A stretch of 64,000 bases of DNA, taken from Candidatus Phosphitivorax anaerolimi. GTDB lineage: Bacteria > Desulfobacterota > Desulfomonilia > UBA1062. The translations under genes and the position numbers were made by a program. Every line of letters starts with the position of its first letter. Position 1 is the stretch's first letter. The stretch spans positions 62,001-126,000 of the forward strand of contig MPOS01000034.1 in assembly GCA_001896555.1 (NCBI GenBank), given 5' to 3'. This document shows positions 54,847 to 63,146 of the stretch, piece after piece. The notes beneath the pieces were generated by a model, which saw only the letters and a list, made by a program, of their open reading frames with translations, was not told where the DNA came from and did no database searches.

Positions 54847-56216
54847 CCTTATCCACGATCTTTGTCATCGACGACGAGCAGAGTATCCGGGACGGGATCT
54901 CGCTGAGCCTCGCACCCGTCTACCGGGTGCTGCCCTTCTCAACGGCGGAGGATGCCCTTTCCAGCCTGCGCGAAGAACCGCCGGATCTGATCCTGCTGGA
55001 TATCGGGCTTCCGGGCATGGACGGGATCGGCGCGCTTCAGGAGATACGCCGGACCCACCCCGATGTCCTGGTGATCATGATCACGGCCTACGACGATGTG
55101 CAGACCGTGGTCCAGGCAATGAAGCTCGGGGCTTACGACTATGTGGTCAAGCCCATCCTCATGGACTCGCTGGAAATATCCATTGCCCATGCCCTGGAGT
55201 CCGCCAGGCTCCGGAAAGAGGTCCAGCGGCTTCAGAAGCGGTATCTCCAGGAAAACCTCCCCTGCTTCATCGCCGAGAGCAATGCGATCCAGGACATCAT
55301 GGACTTCATCCAGCGCGTGGCCAAAAGTCCGGACACCCCGGTGCTCATCCTCGGTGAGACCGGTACGGGCAAAGAGCTCATTGCGGGCGCCATCCATTAC
55401 CAGAGCCCCAATTTTCTGGGACCGCTCGTCACCGTGAACTGCGCCGCCATCCCCAGGGACCTCATCGAAAGCGAGCTCTTCGGCTACGAACGGGGCGCCT
55501 TCAGCGGGGCCGGTACCGCAGGCAAGCGGGGTCTCATTGAAGAAGCCCAAAACGGCACCCTGTTCCTCGACGAGGTGGGCGACCTGAGCATGGAAGCCCA
55601 GGCAAAGCTCATGCGCTTTCTGGAAGAGGGCGAGTTCTACCGCCTGGGCTCAACGAAAAGGCAGCAGGTGAAGACCCGGATCGTTTCAGCGACCAACAAG
55701 AACCTCTTCGATATGATAGAGCAGGGGCTTTTCCGCCGCGACCTCTATTTCCGCCTGGGCGTGGTCACGGTCACGGTTCCCTCCCTCAACGAGCGCACGG
55801 AGGATATCCTCCCCCTGGCCCGGCACTTTTTCGTTCATTTCAATAAGAAATTCGGAAGAGATTTCACCGGGATCTCCCCGGAGGCTGAAGAGGCCCTGCT
55901 CGCCCACCACTGGACCGGCAACGTCCGGGAGCTGAAAAACCTCGTGGAGCGCGCGGTCCTCACCGGCCGGGGCCCGGAGCTCCTGCCCGGCGACCTGGGC
56001 CTGCCGGCGCGTGCCGGCACCGCGTTTGCCGGCCTCCGCCTCCCCCCCGTTCCCGCCTGCGGAGTGAATTTTCCTGCACTGATGCGCGAGTTCGAGCGTC
56101 ATTACATCGAACAGGCCCTCACACTCTCCTGCGGGAACGAGAGCAAAGCTGCCAGGCTCCTGAACATGAACCATCACACCTTCCGTTACCGGAGACGGAA
56201 ATGCTCAGAGGAATAA
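54843..56216 (+). CDS. NtrC-family response regulator with variant GAFSGA loop
   Basis: A 457-residue regulator. The receiver has IDDEQ and phospho-Asp near 54 (LILLDIGLPG). The AAA+ domain has Walker A GETGTGKE and Walker B TLFLDEV, but the sigma-54 contact loop near residue 218 reads GAFSGA, with Ser in place of the Thr that touches sigma-54. The C-terminal Fis-type helix-turn-helix (GNESKAARLLNMNHHTFRY) is intact. GTG at 54843 was chosen because the receiver begins there. It may still activate sigma-54 or act differently. The coiled-coil genes downstream are possible targets. Confidence 0.88.
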   Translation: MTLSTIFVIDDEQSIRDGISLSLAPVYRVLPFSTAEDALSSLREEPPDLILLDIGLPGMDGIGALQEIRRTHPDVLVIMITAYDDVQTVVQAMKLGAYDYVVKPILMDSLEISIAHALESARLRKEVQRLQKRYLQENLPCFIAESNAIQDIMDFIQRVAKSPDTPVLILGETGTGKELIAGAIHYQSPNFLGPLVTVNCAAIPRDLIESELFGYERGAFSGAGTAGKRGLIEEAQNGTLFLDEVGDLSMEAQAKLMRFLEEGEFYRLGSTKRQQVKTRIVSATNKNLFDMIEQGLFRRDLYFRLGVVTVTVPSLNERTEDILPLARHFFVHFNKKFGRDFTGISPEAEEALLAHHWTGNVRELKNLVERAVLTGRGPELLPGDLGLPARAGTAFAGLRLPPVPACGVNFPALMREFERHYIEQALTLSCGNESKAARLLNMNHHTFRYRRRKCSEE

Positions 56217-56553
56217 GCCTGCTTCTGCCTGGTGCCCTCGGCCGCTCCCCATTGATGTAAACCCGGCCTTGACTATTAATAATGGTATCGCAGTGGAGTA
56301 ATAGGACAGGAAGCAGCCGTGCAGTCAACAATCGGCCTTGGCGCTTGCTCTTGCGGGTTTGAGCCGCAAAAGGGACGGGGTTTCGACCTTCGAGCGGCCA
56401 GAGCCAGGCACGATGAGCAAACAGCATCTCTCTTAAGCGGAACACCGGCAAGGGGCTTCGAGCAGGGTTTTTAGGTGATGCAGCCACACGCTCCGCGTGC
56501 CGTCTTACGCCGGTCGCGCTTCCCAATAACGAATGTCTGGAAAGGAGGCCACA
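56217..56553. other. Intergenic region before the coiled-coil genes
   Basis: About 340 bases without a gene. TTGATG (56252-56257) and ATTAAT (56275-56280), 17 bases apart, form a possible promoter. A 6-base stem TTGCGG/CCGCAA lies at 56351-56369. A sigma-54-like TGGCGC with TTGC near 56338 has the wrong spacing by one base. AAAGGAGG at 56541-56548 belongs to the next gene. Confidence 0.4.
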
Positions 56554-57021
56554 ATGAATCCTATGAGACTTGTAACCCTGGTAATCGGCGCCCTCTCCGC
56601 AATCCTCCTCGTCATCCTGCCGGTTGCCCTCATGAGGCGCTCAGCGGCCGACCGATCTGCCCGGCGCGTCAGGAAGCAGTTCGGGAAGGCAGCGGAGGCG
56701 CTCAAGGATTATTCATCCGAACAGCGGGACAAGGCTCTGGCCAAGGCGAAGAAATCGCTGGACGAGCTGGACTCCCGTATTGCCGACATGGAAAAACAGC
56801 TCTTCGACACCTGGGAACAGATGGACCAAGAGACCCGTACCGCCTATCGGAACAACTTGACCGAGATCAGAAATCAGCGGAATCGAATGGGCGAGTGGTA
56901 CGGCGCCATGAGCCACGGCTCTGAAAACGCGTGGGAGAATATCAAGGAGGGGTTCATCAACAGCTACCGGGAGCTTCAGAGCTCATTCGAAAAGGTGCAA
57001 AGCGGAGGATCGAAAGGATGA
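56554..57021 (+). CDS. Membrane-anchored coiled-coil protein, copy 1
   Basis: A 155-residue protein with an N-terminal membrane helix (VTLVIGALSAILLVILPVAL) and a soluble helical domain of about 120 residues with heptad character, including EALKDYSSEQRDKALAKAKK and DSRIADMEKQLFDTWEQM. It ends WENIKEGFINSYRELQSSF. It is paralogous to the next gene throughout the soluble part. Function is unknown; the fold resembles phasin- or apolipoprotein-like amphipathic helices. ATG at 56554 follows AAAGGAGG. Confidence 0.75.
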   Translation: MNPMRLVTLVIGALSAILLVILPVALMRRSAADRSARRVRKQFGKAAEALKDYSSEQRDKALAKAKKSLDELDSRIADMEKQLFDTWEQMDQETRTAYRNNLTEIRNQRNRMGEWYGAMSHGSENAWENIKEGFINSYRELQSSFEKVQSGGSKG

Positions 57022-57103
57022 CGGGCAGCCCCCTCTCTGAGGTGCGCACGTTTTCCCGGAGCTTCTATCTCAGGCGCGGAACGCCTCGCTTGGGGGTAAC
57101 GAT

Positions 57104-57565
57104 ATGAATATCCGGGTATTATTGCCGGCTGCCATATTCGGGGCTATTTTCGCCGTGCTGTGGATCACCGGCCCGGTCTCCTGCGCAGACCGCAGCAGCC
57201 CCGCGAAACCGTCTGCGGATGTGGAGCGGGAGGTCGAGGAAGCGGCGGAGGCCATTCGGGATTACTCCATAGAACAGCGGGACGAGGCCCTCCGGCAGGG
57301 ACGAAAGGCCATGGATGACATCGATTCCCGCATCATCAGATTCCGGGAGCAGATCAGCGAGCATTGGAACGAGATGGAGCCCGAGATGAGATCCCAGGCA
57401 AGAGAAACACTCAAGGCCCTTCAGCAACAGCGGAGTGAGGTGGCCCGGCGGCTCGACGAGCTCCGGACCAGCTCGGCGAGGGCATGGGAAGAGGTGAAGC
57501 AGGGCTTTGTCCGGAGCTATGAGGATCTGCGCCGATCATTCGAGAGAGCCGGGGAAACGTACTGA
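57104..57565 (+). CDS. Membrane-anchored coiled-coil protein, copy 2
   Basis: A 153-residue paralogue of copy 1. A hydrophobic N-terminal segment ends at VSCADRSS; this may be a signal peptide or a lipoprotein signal (Cys at about 27 without a strict lipobox). The soluble part repeats the same landmarks: AIRDYSIEQRDEALRQGRK, DSRIIRFREQISEHWNEM and WEEVKQGFVRSYEDLRRSF. The two copies probably differ in membrane attachment and could pair as heteromers. It lies 82 bases after copy 1 with GGGGGT before the ATG. Confidence 0.75.
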   Translation: MNIRVLLPAAIFGAIFAVLWITGPVSCADRSSPAKPSADVEREVEEAAEAIRDYSIEQRDEALRQGRKAMDDIDSRIIRFREQISEHWNEMEPEMRSQARETLKALQQQRSEVARRLDELRTSSARAWEEVKQGFVRSYEDLRRSFERAGETY

Positions 57566-57615
57566 GGGCCTGCCTGCACATAACCGGTCCCCCAAGATTT
57601 TCCTGCAGTGATCCT

Positions 57616-57685
57616 GCCTGGGGCGGGACGCCACGTCACCGGTGGCCCGGAAGCACCTGTGTATGGGGGCGTCCTTATGCCAGGC
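57616..57685. repeat. Two-part inverted repeat between convergent genes
   Basis: GCCTGG (57616-57621) pairs with CCAGGC (57680-57685), and inside it GGACGCC (57626-57632) pairs with GGCGTCC (57668-57674). The structure sits between the coiled-coil gene and the Kai-operon kinase, which converge, and could end transcription from both sides. Confidence 0.45.
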
Positions 57686-57698
57686 GCCAAGGCGTCTG

Positions 57699-60095
57699 TT
57701 ACGCCTGTCTCCCGGTGGCCCTGCGGATGACGGCGTCCAGGTCTTTCGTGGTGGCTGGCTTCATGAGGAGGTCTCGAACGCCCATGGCCCTGGCTTCCTG
57801 CTCGCTGATGGTCTCGCTGAAGCCCGTGGAGAGGATGACCGGGATGTCCGGCCGGATATGCAGGATTTCTTCGGCAAGCTCTGCACCCGTCATCTTGGGC
57901 ATGGTCTGGTCGGTGATGACCACATCGAAGGAATCCGGATCCTCGCAGAAGATCTCGAGGGCGTCGGGCCCGTCCTTCACCGCGTCCACCTCGTATCCCA
58001 GCCGCTCCAGCGCCCGCTGCACGCTCATGAGAACGAGGTTCTCATCATCCACCAGGAGAACACGCTGTTTTTTATCTCCTGATTTTCCCGGCCCATCCCG
58101 GTCGGATGTCTGCATCCGTTCCTCCCCCTTGCCGGCCACCGGCATATACACGGTAAACCGGGAACCTTTGTTCTTTTTGCTTTCCACTGTGATGGTGCCT
58201 CCGTGACTTTTGACTATTCCGTGCACGACAGCAAGCCCCATACCACTGCTCTTGCTCGTGTCCTTGGTCGAAAAAAACGGCTCGAACGCCCGCTCGACTT
58301 CCTCTTCGGTCATCCCGCTGCCGGTGTCCCTGACGGTGATCTGCAGGTACTGCCCTACCCGCATACCCGGCAGCACCCGCTTATCATCCAGGCGGGTGTT
58401 CGCCAGCGTGACTTCGATGGTGCCCGGCTTCGAGCCGATAGCCTCGGCGGCATTGGTGCTTAAGTTCATGATGACCTGGTGGATCTGGGCGGAATCGCCC
58501 ATGACGGTGTCGCAGGCTGCATGGAGACGCTCCTGGATATCGATGGTGCTGGGCAGCGACACCTTGAGAAATTGAAGGGCCTCCCGCACCAGGGGCGTCA
58601 CCGCAACGGGCCGGTGCTGCTGTTCGTTCCGCCGGCTGAATGCCAGCACCTGCTTCACCAGGTCCCTCTGCCGGTAAGCCGCGTGGAGAACCTGCTTCAG
58701 CGGTTCGTATTCGGGAGAGTCCGGCCTGGTGTCGTTTAAGAGCATCTCTGTGTTGATGATGATGGGGTAGAGGATGTTGTTCAGGTCGTGGGCGATTCCG
58801 CCTGCGAGCCTGCCCAGGGCCTCGATCTTCTGCATCTGACGGACCTGCTGCTCCAGCAGCGCCTCGTGAGTCATGTCGTGCTCGATGACCACGTAGTTGA
58901 GGACTTTGCCCGATTCGCCGTACACGGGTGAAACCGTGGACTCGAACTCGATGCGTTCACCGTCCTTGCGCTGTCCGGTTCGCCTGCCCTTCCATACCCC
59001 GCCCGCGGCGAGGGTGCGGTGGATATTCCGGGCGCCATCGCCGTTTGGCCGGATAAAACCCAGGGGCTTACCCACCAGCTCGCGCGGCTTGAACCCGGTG
59101 ATCCGCTCCACTGCGGAATTCACGTACTGGACCGTCCCCTCGCTGTCGGTGATGATGACCACGTCGCCGGCGTGCTCCACCGCCTTGACCAGCCGCTGGT
59201 GCTCTTTTTCCAGGGCCTTGTGGGCGGTCCTGTCCACCAGGGTGAGGATGAGACCCTCGACCTCTCCTGTCTGGCCCTTGACCGGCTGCAGGTTCCAGTC
59301 CCAGTACATGTCCTGCGGCCGGTCCAGACAGCAGGAAAACAACTTCTCGTTCGCGCTAAAGGGTTCCCCGGTCTCCACCGCCCTGCGGAAGATGCGCCGG
59401 ATGGCGGGATCCGGGTACAGGCTGAAGAAGTTCTTCCCTTCGAAAAATTCCTCCGCCCTGCCGCAGACCATGCAGAAGGCCCGGTTCACCCGGATGAAGT
59501 TGAACTCCCGGTCGAGGTAGACGGTGAGGACATGGGTGTTGGCAAACATCCTCTCCAGGAGCTCGTTGGTTTCTTTTACCCTTTCCTGGGCCTTCTTCTC
59601 GGAACTCACGTCGGTGACCACGCCCAGGAAGGCGGGAATGTCATCGATCCGGAAAGGGGAGAAGGACACGAGGGTATGAATCTCCTCCCCTCCCGCGCGC
59701 CGGAGCACGATCTCGGCCCTTCCGGTGCGGCCCCGGTCCTCCGAGATGAGCTTCGTCAGCTCAGACCTGCTGGCCGGGCTCACGTAATCGCACAGCGACT
59801 TTCCCATCAGCCTTTCCAGAGGTACGCCCAGCATGCTGGCAAACTGCCGGTTGCAGTAGAGGATCACACCCTCTTCGCTCACCGTGACCGCCCCTTCGCT
59901 CATCTCCTCGATGATGATCCGGTACGGACGGTCCGCCTCTTTCAGGGTGAAGACCTGTTCACCCTTCTCGCCCGACACCACGATCGCATCGATCTCACCT
60001 TGCCGGATGGCATCCAGGGTTTCCTGGGCCTCATGGAGACGCCACTTCAGATCATCGATCTCCCGGAGCAGATCGTCTCTGGTTTTCTCACTCAT
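57699..60095 (-). CDS. PAS hybrid histidine kinase of the Kai operon
   Basis: A 798-residue soluble kinase. A coiled coil (residues 3-35) leads into three PAS domains: about 50-170 (EGAVTVSEEGVILYCNRQF), 180-305 and 315-430 (GDVVIITDSEGTVQYVNSA). The H-box GGIAHDLNNILYPIII puts the phospho-His near 433; the ATPase domain has NLSTNAAEAIG, DTGSGM and SSGMGLAVVHGIV. A receiver ends the protein with Asp near 725 (VVITDQTMPKM). It has no KaiB-like domain, so it is not a direct SasA homologue. ATG at 60095 was preferred. It is downstream of kaiB, the expected place for an output kinase. Confidence 0.9.
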   Translation of the reverse strand: MSEKTRDDLLREIDDLKWRLHEAQETLDAIRQGEIDAIVVSGEKGEQVFTLKEADRPYRIIIEEMSEGAVTVSEEGVILYCNRQFASMLGVPLERLMGKSLCDYVSPASRSELTKLISEDRGRTGRAEIVLRRAGGEEIHTLVSFSPFRIDDIPAFLGVVTDVSSEKKAQERVKETNELLERMFANTHVLTVYLDREFNFIRVNRAFCMVCGRAEEFFEGKNFFSLYPDPAIRRIFRRAVETGEPFSANEKLFSCCLDRPQDMYWDWNLQPVKGQTGEVEGLILTLVDRTAHKALEKEHQRLVKAVEHAGDVVIITDSEGTVQYVNSAVERITGFKPRELVGKPLGFIRPNGDGARNIHRTLAAGGVWKGRRTGQRKDGERIEFESTVSPVYGESGKVLNYVVIEHDMTHEALLEQQVRQMQKIEALGRLAGGIAHDLNNILYPIIINTEMLLNDTRPDSPEYEPLKQVLHAAYRQRDLVKQVLAFSRRNEQQHRPVAVTPLVREALQFLKVSLPSTIDIQERLHAACDTVMGDSAQIHQVIMNLSTNAAEAIGSKPGTIEVTLANTRLDDKRVLPGMRVGQYLQITVRDTGSGMTEEEVERAFEPFFSTKDTSKSSGMGLAVVHGIVKSHGGTITVESKKNKGSRFTVYMPVAGKGEERMQTSDRDGPGKSGDKKQRVLLVDDENLVLMSVQRALERLGYEVDAVKDGPDALEIFCEDPDSFDVVITDQTMPKMTGAELAEEILHIRPDIPVILSTGFSETISEQEARAMGVRDLLMKPATTKDLDAVIRRATGRQA

Positions 60096-60159
60096 GATCC
60101 CTGCTCTGCGCTGCATGATGTCTCTGTCCATGAACTCTGTGCTCTGTGCATGCCTCTCG

Positions 60160-60504
60160 CTAGCTCTTCGGCCTGATATCCATGCCTTTGAGGACCTGGT
60201 CCAGGTCGGAGAGGTCCCCGATAAATTTTCTCAAGGGCAGCGGGAGCTTTTTCACCAGGGTCGGCGTCACCATGATGTCCGCATCCTGGGCCAGCTCCGG
60301 CTGCTGGTAGATGTCGATCACCTCAAGCTCGTACCTCCCCTGAAGGTGCTCCTCGCAGATCTTCCTCAAGTTCCTGATCGCCCGGACGGACCTGGATGTC
60401 GACCCGGTGACGTACAGACGCAGGACATACCGCTTTGCCTGATCGTCCTTGAGGGCTTTCTCAAATGCATCGGTCTTGCTGCTGCTGTCGCTTTTCTTTG
60501 CCAT
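60160..60504 (-). CDS. kaiB: KaiB-family protein, divergent copy
   Basis: A 114-residue KaiB-fold protein. After a polar N-terminal extension of about 22 residues comes the KaiB core: YVLRLYVTGSTSRSVRAIRN, LEVIDIYQQPELAQDADIMV, TPTLVKKLPLPLRKFIGDLS and VLKGMDI. It keeps the PTL and IGDLS elements but departs from the consensus (STS for NTP, LPLPL for LPPPV). ATG at 60504 has GAGGGG upstream; a GTG at 60522 is possible. It lies 32 bases after the other kaiB copy. Confidence 0.9.
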   Translation of the reverse strand: MAKKSDSSSKTDAFEKALKDDQAKRYVLRLYVTGSTSRSVRAIRNLRKICEEHLQGRYELEVIDIYQQPELAQDADIMVTPTLVKKLPLPLRKFIGDLSDLDQVLKGMDIRPKS

Positions 60505-60536
60505 GGCCCCTCTCTTCTTCACTGCCGGGGAAACGG

Positions 60537-60830
60537 CTATACCTGCCGCACATCCAGACCCACCAGCACCCGCTCGGTGTTGGAGAGGTCTCCGATGATC
60601 TTCTTGATGGGAGGGGGGAGCTTACGGACCAGGGTGGGCACGGCCAGGATCTGGTCTCCCTGTGCGAGCTGCGGGTTTTCCATGAGATCGACCACCTCGA
60701 TTCGGTATTTCCCGGCCAGATATTCCTCGCAGATCCTCTTGAGGTTTGCAAATGCCCGGATAGACTTGGGCGTCTGTCCTGCAACATAGAGCCTCAATTC
60801 CCATACCTCGCCTTTATTTTCCTCTTTCAT
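60537..60830 (-). CDS. kaiB: KaiB protein, canonical copy
   Basis: A 97-residue protein close to cyanobacterial KaiB in every core element: [60 protein letters not shown] and VLVGLDV. In cyanobacteria KaiB switches fold and binds the CI ring of phosphorylated KaiC. GGAGA precedes the ATG. It lies 113 bases after kaiC and 32 bases before the second copy, so KaiC, two KaiB forms and the kinase are made together. Confidence 0.93.
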   Translation of the reverse strand: MKEENKGEVWELRLYVAGQTPKSIRAFANLKRICEEYLAGKYRIEVVDLMENPQLAQGDQILAVPTLVRKLPPPIKKIIGDLSNTERVLVGLDVRQV

Positions 60831-60943
60831 GCGATCTCCCGCATTCTCATCCCGTCAACGAAGATCATGCCTTATGCTCCCAGAGCACTCCGTACCGCCG
60901 ACCGGTACGAAAACCCGGCGGGGAACCGCCTCAACCCCCCTTC

Positions 60944-62629
60944 CTACGTTTCAGCCTTCCGGCTGATCCCCAGCTCCTTCCTCTTCTGAAGAATGGTGTT
61001 CATTTTGAGCTTCTCCAGCCGGATCCGGCCCTCGATCTCTCTTTCCTCGCCTTCGAGCTCGGAGCGGAGCCGCGCGATCTGTTCCTCCAAGAGCGCTCTC
61101 TTCTTCTTTCTCTGTGCATCCAGCCGGTCGATCTCCAGCCTCAAGGCCGCCTCGCGGAATATACGAGCAGACCCGGTGAGCACACCTTCAGGGCCTGCAT
61201 AGACGTCGACCAGGTCGATGCCTTTGCTGGTGAGCTGAAACTCTCTTACCTGGTTGGAATGCGCCATGCCTCGCGACTTCAGGATGGTGATGACCCGGTT
61301 TCGCTCACCCCCGGTCTCCAGGTTCTTCAGTATCATCCATGTATCCGCCAGAGACGAGATCCCCACATCCGTCTTCTCCGCAACGGCGCCGCCCGAGGTC
61401 AGTGAGGTGAAGATGGCGGTGATATTCCGGCCTTTAAGATGATCCACCAGGCGCACCAGCGTGGCCCTCACGTCGCTGGCCGTCCCCACCTGGATCAGAT
61501 TGGTGACCGGGTCCACCACGACCGCTGCCGGATCAAAGTCGTCGATCATGAGCTGCAGGGTCATGAGATGGTGCTCGAGCCCGTGAACGGTCGGACGCTG
61601 ACCGACGATCTTCAGGAGCCCCTTTTCCACCCACCGGTCCAGGTCCAGGCCGATGGATCTCATGTTGCGGACCACCTGCCGGGCCGACTCTTCGAACGCG
61701 AAGTACATGCACCGCTCGCCCCGGCGGCACGCGGCTTCAGCAAAGGCCGCCGCCACGCTCGTCTTGCCCGTGCCCGCAGTGCCGGACACGAGAACGAGGG
61801 AACCCCGGTAGAAGCCCTTGCCGCCCAGCATGTCATCGAGCCTGGGTATCCCGGATGAGACTCGTTCTTCGGATGCTTCATAGTCCAGCTTCATGGAGGT
61901 TATGGGCAGCACCATGAGCCCGCGATCGCTGATAAGAAACGGGTATTCGTTCGTGCCGTGCTCGGTTCCCCGGTACTTCACCACGCGCAGCCTCCGGGTG
62001 GAAACCTGCTCGGCCACCCGGTGGTCCAGCAGGATCACGCAGTCGGACACATACTCCTCGAGCCCCTCGCGAGTGAGGGAGCCGGCGCCGCGCTCGCCCG
62101 TGACGATCGTGGTCATACCCTTGTCCTTGAGCCAGCGAAAGAGCCTTCTGAGCTCTGCGCGCAGGATGGAGGTATTGGAGAGCCCGGAGAAGAGCGTTTC
62201 GATGGTGTCCAGGACCAGGCGTTTCGCCCCCACGGTGTTGATCGCGTGGGAGAGCCTGATGAACAGCCCTTCGAGATCGTATTCGCCCGTCTCTTCGATT
62301 TCGGAACGCTCCACATGCACGTAGTCCACATACAGGCGGTTCGATTCGCAGAGCTCGGGCAGGGAGAACCCCAGTGATGCGGAGTTGGCAATCAGCTCTT
62401 CCTGGGTCTCCTCGAATGAGACGAACACCCCTGGCTCGCCGTGCCGGATGACCCCATTCACCAGAAACTCCATGGCGAACATGGTCTTCCCCGTGCCCGG
62501 ACCGCCGGTCACCAGCGAGGTACGCCCCCTGGGCAGACCGCCCTGGGTGATCTCATCGAACCCTCTGATCCCGGTAGGGGATTTTTCCAGCCGGAGTTCC
62601 CTGGATGATCTCTCTGTACCCTGCTGCAT
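60944..62629 (-). CDS. kaiC: KaiC, double-RecA ATPase and kinase
   Basis: A 561-residue protein with two RecA-like domains. CI has Walker A GGPGTGKT near residue 42 and catalytic SFEETQ; CII has GTAGTGKTS near 290 and AFEESA. The CII phosphorylation segment reads DVGISSLADT, placing Ser-Ser at about 425-426 where the cyanobacterial protein has Ser431-Thr432, with an upstream Thr also kept. The C-terminal 70 residues form a charged coiled coil (RKKKRALLEEQIARLRSEL) rather than the KaiA-binding tail, and no kaiA is present. ATG at 62629 follows AAGG at the proper distance; a GTG at 62638 is possible. Confidence 0.93.
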   Translation of the reverse strand: MQQGTERSSRELRLEKSPTGIRGFDEITQGGLPRGRTSLVTGGPGTGKTMFAMEFLVNGVIRHGEPGVFVSFEETQEELIANSASLGFSLPELCESNRLYVDYVHVERSEIEETGEYDLEGLFIRLSHAINTVGAKRLVLDTIETLFSGLSNTSILRAELRRLFRWLKDKGMTTIVTGERGAGSLTREGLEEYVSDCVILLDHRVAEQVSTRRLRVVKYRGTEHGTNEYPFLISDRGLMVLPITSMKLDYEASEERVSSGIPRLDDMLGGKGFYRGSLVLVSGTAGTGKTSVAAAFAEAACRRGERCMYFAFEESARQVVRNMRSIGLDLDRWVEKGLLKIVGQRPTVHGLEHHLMTLQLMIDDFDPAAVVVDPVTNLIQVGTASDVRATLVRLVDHLKGRNITAIFTSLTSGGAVAEKTDVGISSLADTWMILKNLETGGERNRVITILKSRGMAHSNQVREFQLTSKGIDLVDVYAGPEGVLTGSARIFREAALRLEIDRLDAQRKKKRALLEEQIARLRSELEGEEREIEGRIRLEKLKMNTILQKRKELGISRKAET

Positions 62630-62691
62630 GAGCACCACCTTTTTGAATTGGATGAAGAAAAACCACAGAAGGATGCAATTCAGGATACGAA

Positions 62692-62719
62692 TTCATAGCA
62701 TATTCTTATGGGAAAGCAA
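62692..62719 (-). promoter_or_regulatory. Promoter of the Kai operon
   Basis: On the minus strand TTGCTT (62719-62714) is followed after 16 bases by TATGAA (62697-62692). A TG one base before the -10 makes it an extended -10 type. It lies about 65 bases before the kaiC start. Confidence 0.5.
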
Positions 62720-62915
62720 GCGGTATTTTCTTTTTGATTCAGTATGATTATCCGCTCAATCGCGGTCCGACGGCTCATGCTTTCACGTTGTCTGAGGCCG
62801 GGACTCCAGCGTATTTTCCCATGACGGAAAGGCACCCGGAGCCGATTCGCTGCAGGCGTCCTCAGACTCCCGGGCAGGGGTGACCTTTTTTGAAGGATGC
62901 CGGGCCTACACATTC

Positions 62916-62946
62916 GAAAAATTGCCACCGGTTTTCGCAAATTTTC
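62916..62946. promoter_or_regulatory. Inverted repeat, candidate enhancer site
   Basis: GAAAAATTGC (62916-62925) and GCAAATTTTC (62937-62946) are complementary at nine of ten positions around 11 bases. The centre is about 105 bases upstream of the sigma-54 -24 element at 63036, a usual activator position. Confidence 0.45.
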
Positions 62947-63034
62947 TCATTCCCTGGAGCCGAAAGGAAAATGTTCCCTTGTTTTTCTCACCAAAACCAG
63001 GGGGTCTGACGTGAGAGACTTAAGATCCGGCCTG

Positions 63035-63050
63035 TGGCACGCTCCGTGCT
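63035..63050 (+). promoter_or_regulatory. Sigma-54 promoter, near-consensus
   Basis: TGGCACG-CTCC-GTGCT matches TGGCACG-N4-TTGCW at every defined position but one, with GG and GC at the exact distance. Transcription would start near 63061, about 86 bases before the ATG at 63147. The rest of the region 62630-63146 holds the Kai promoter and no gene that I can support. Confidence 0.8.
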
Positions 63051-63146
63051 TGATATCCCTCAGAAGAAGGAGGCACGTCCCCTGCAGGCATCACGGCAAG
63101 GGCGGCTCGTGGTTTTCTCTTGGAATAAAGCATATGGGGTGATTTT

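Noticed and set aside
56338-56355. A sigma-54-like sequence TGGCGC with TTGC before the coiled-coil genes.
   Set aside because: The distance between GG and GC is one base too long, and this spacing is strict for sigma-54 promoters.
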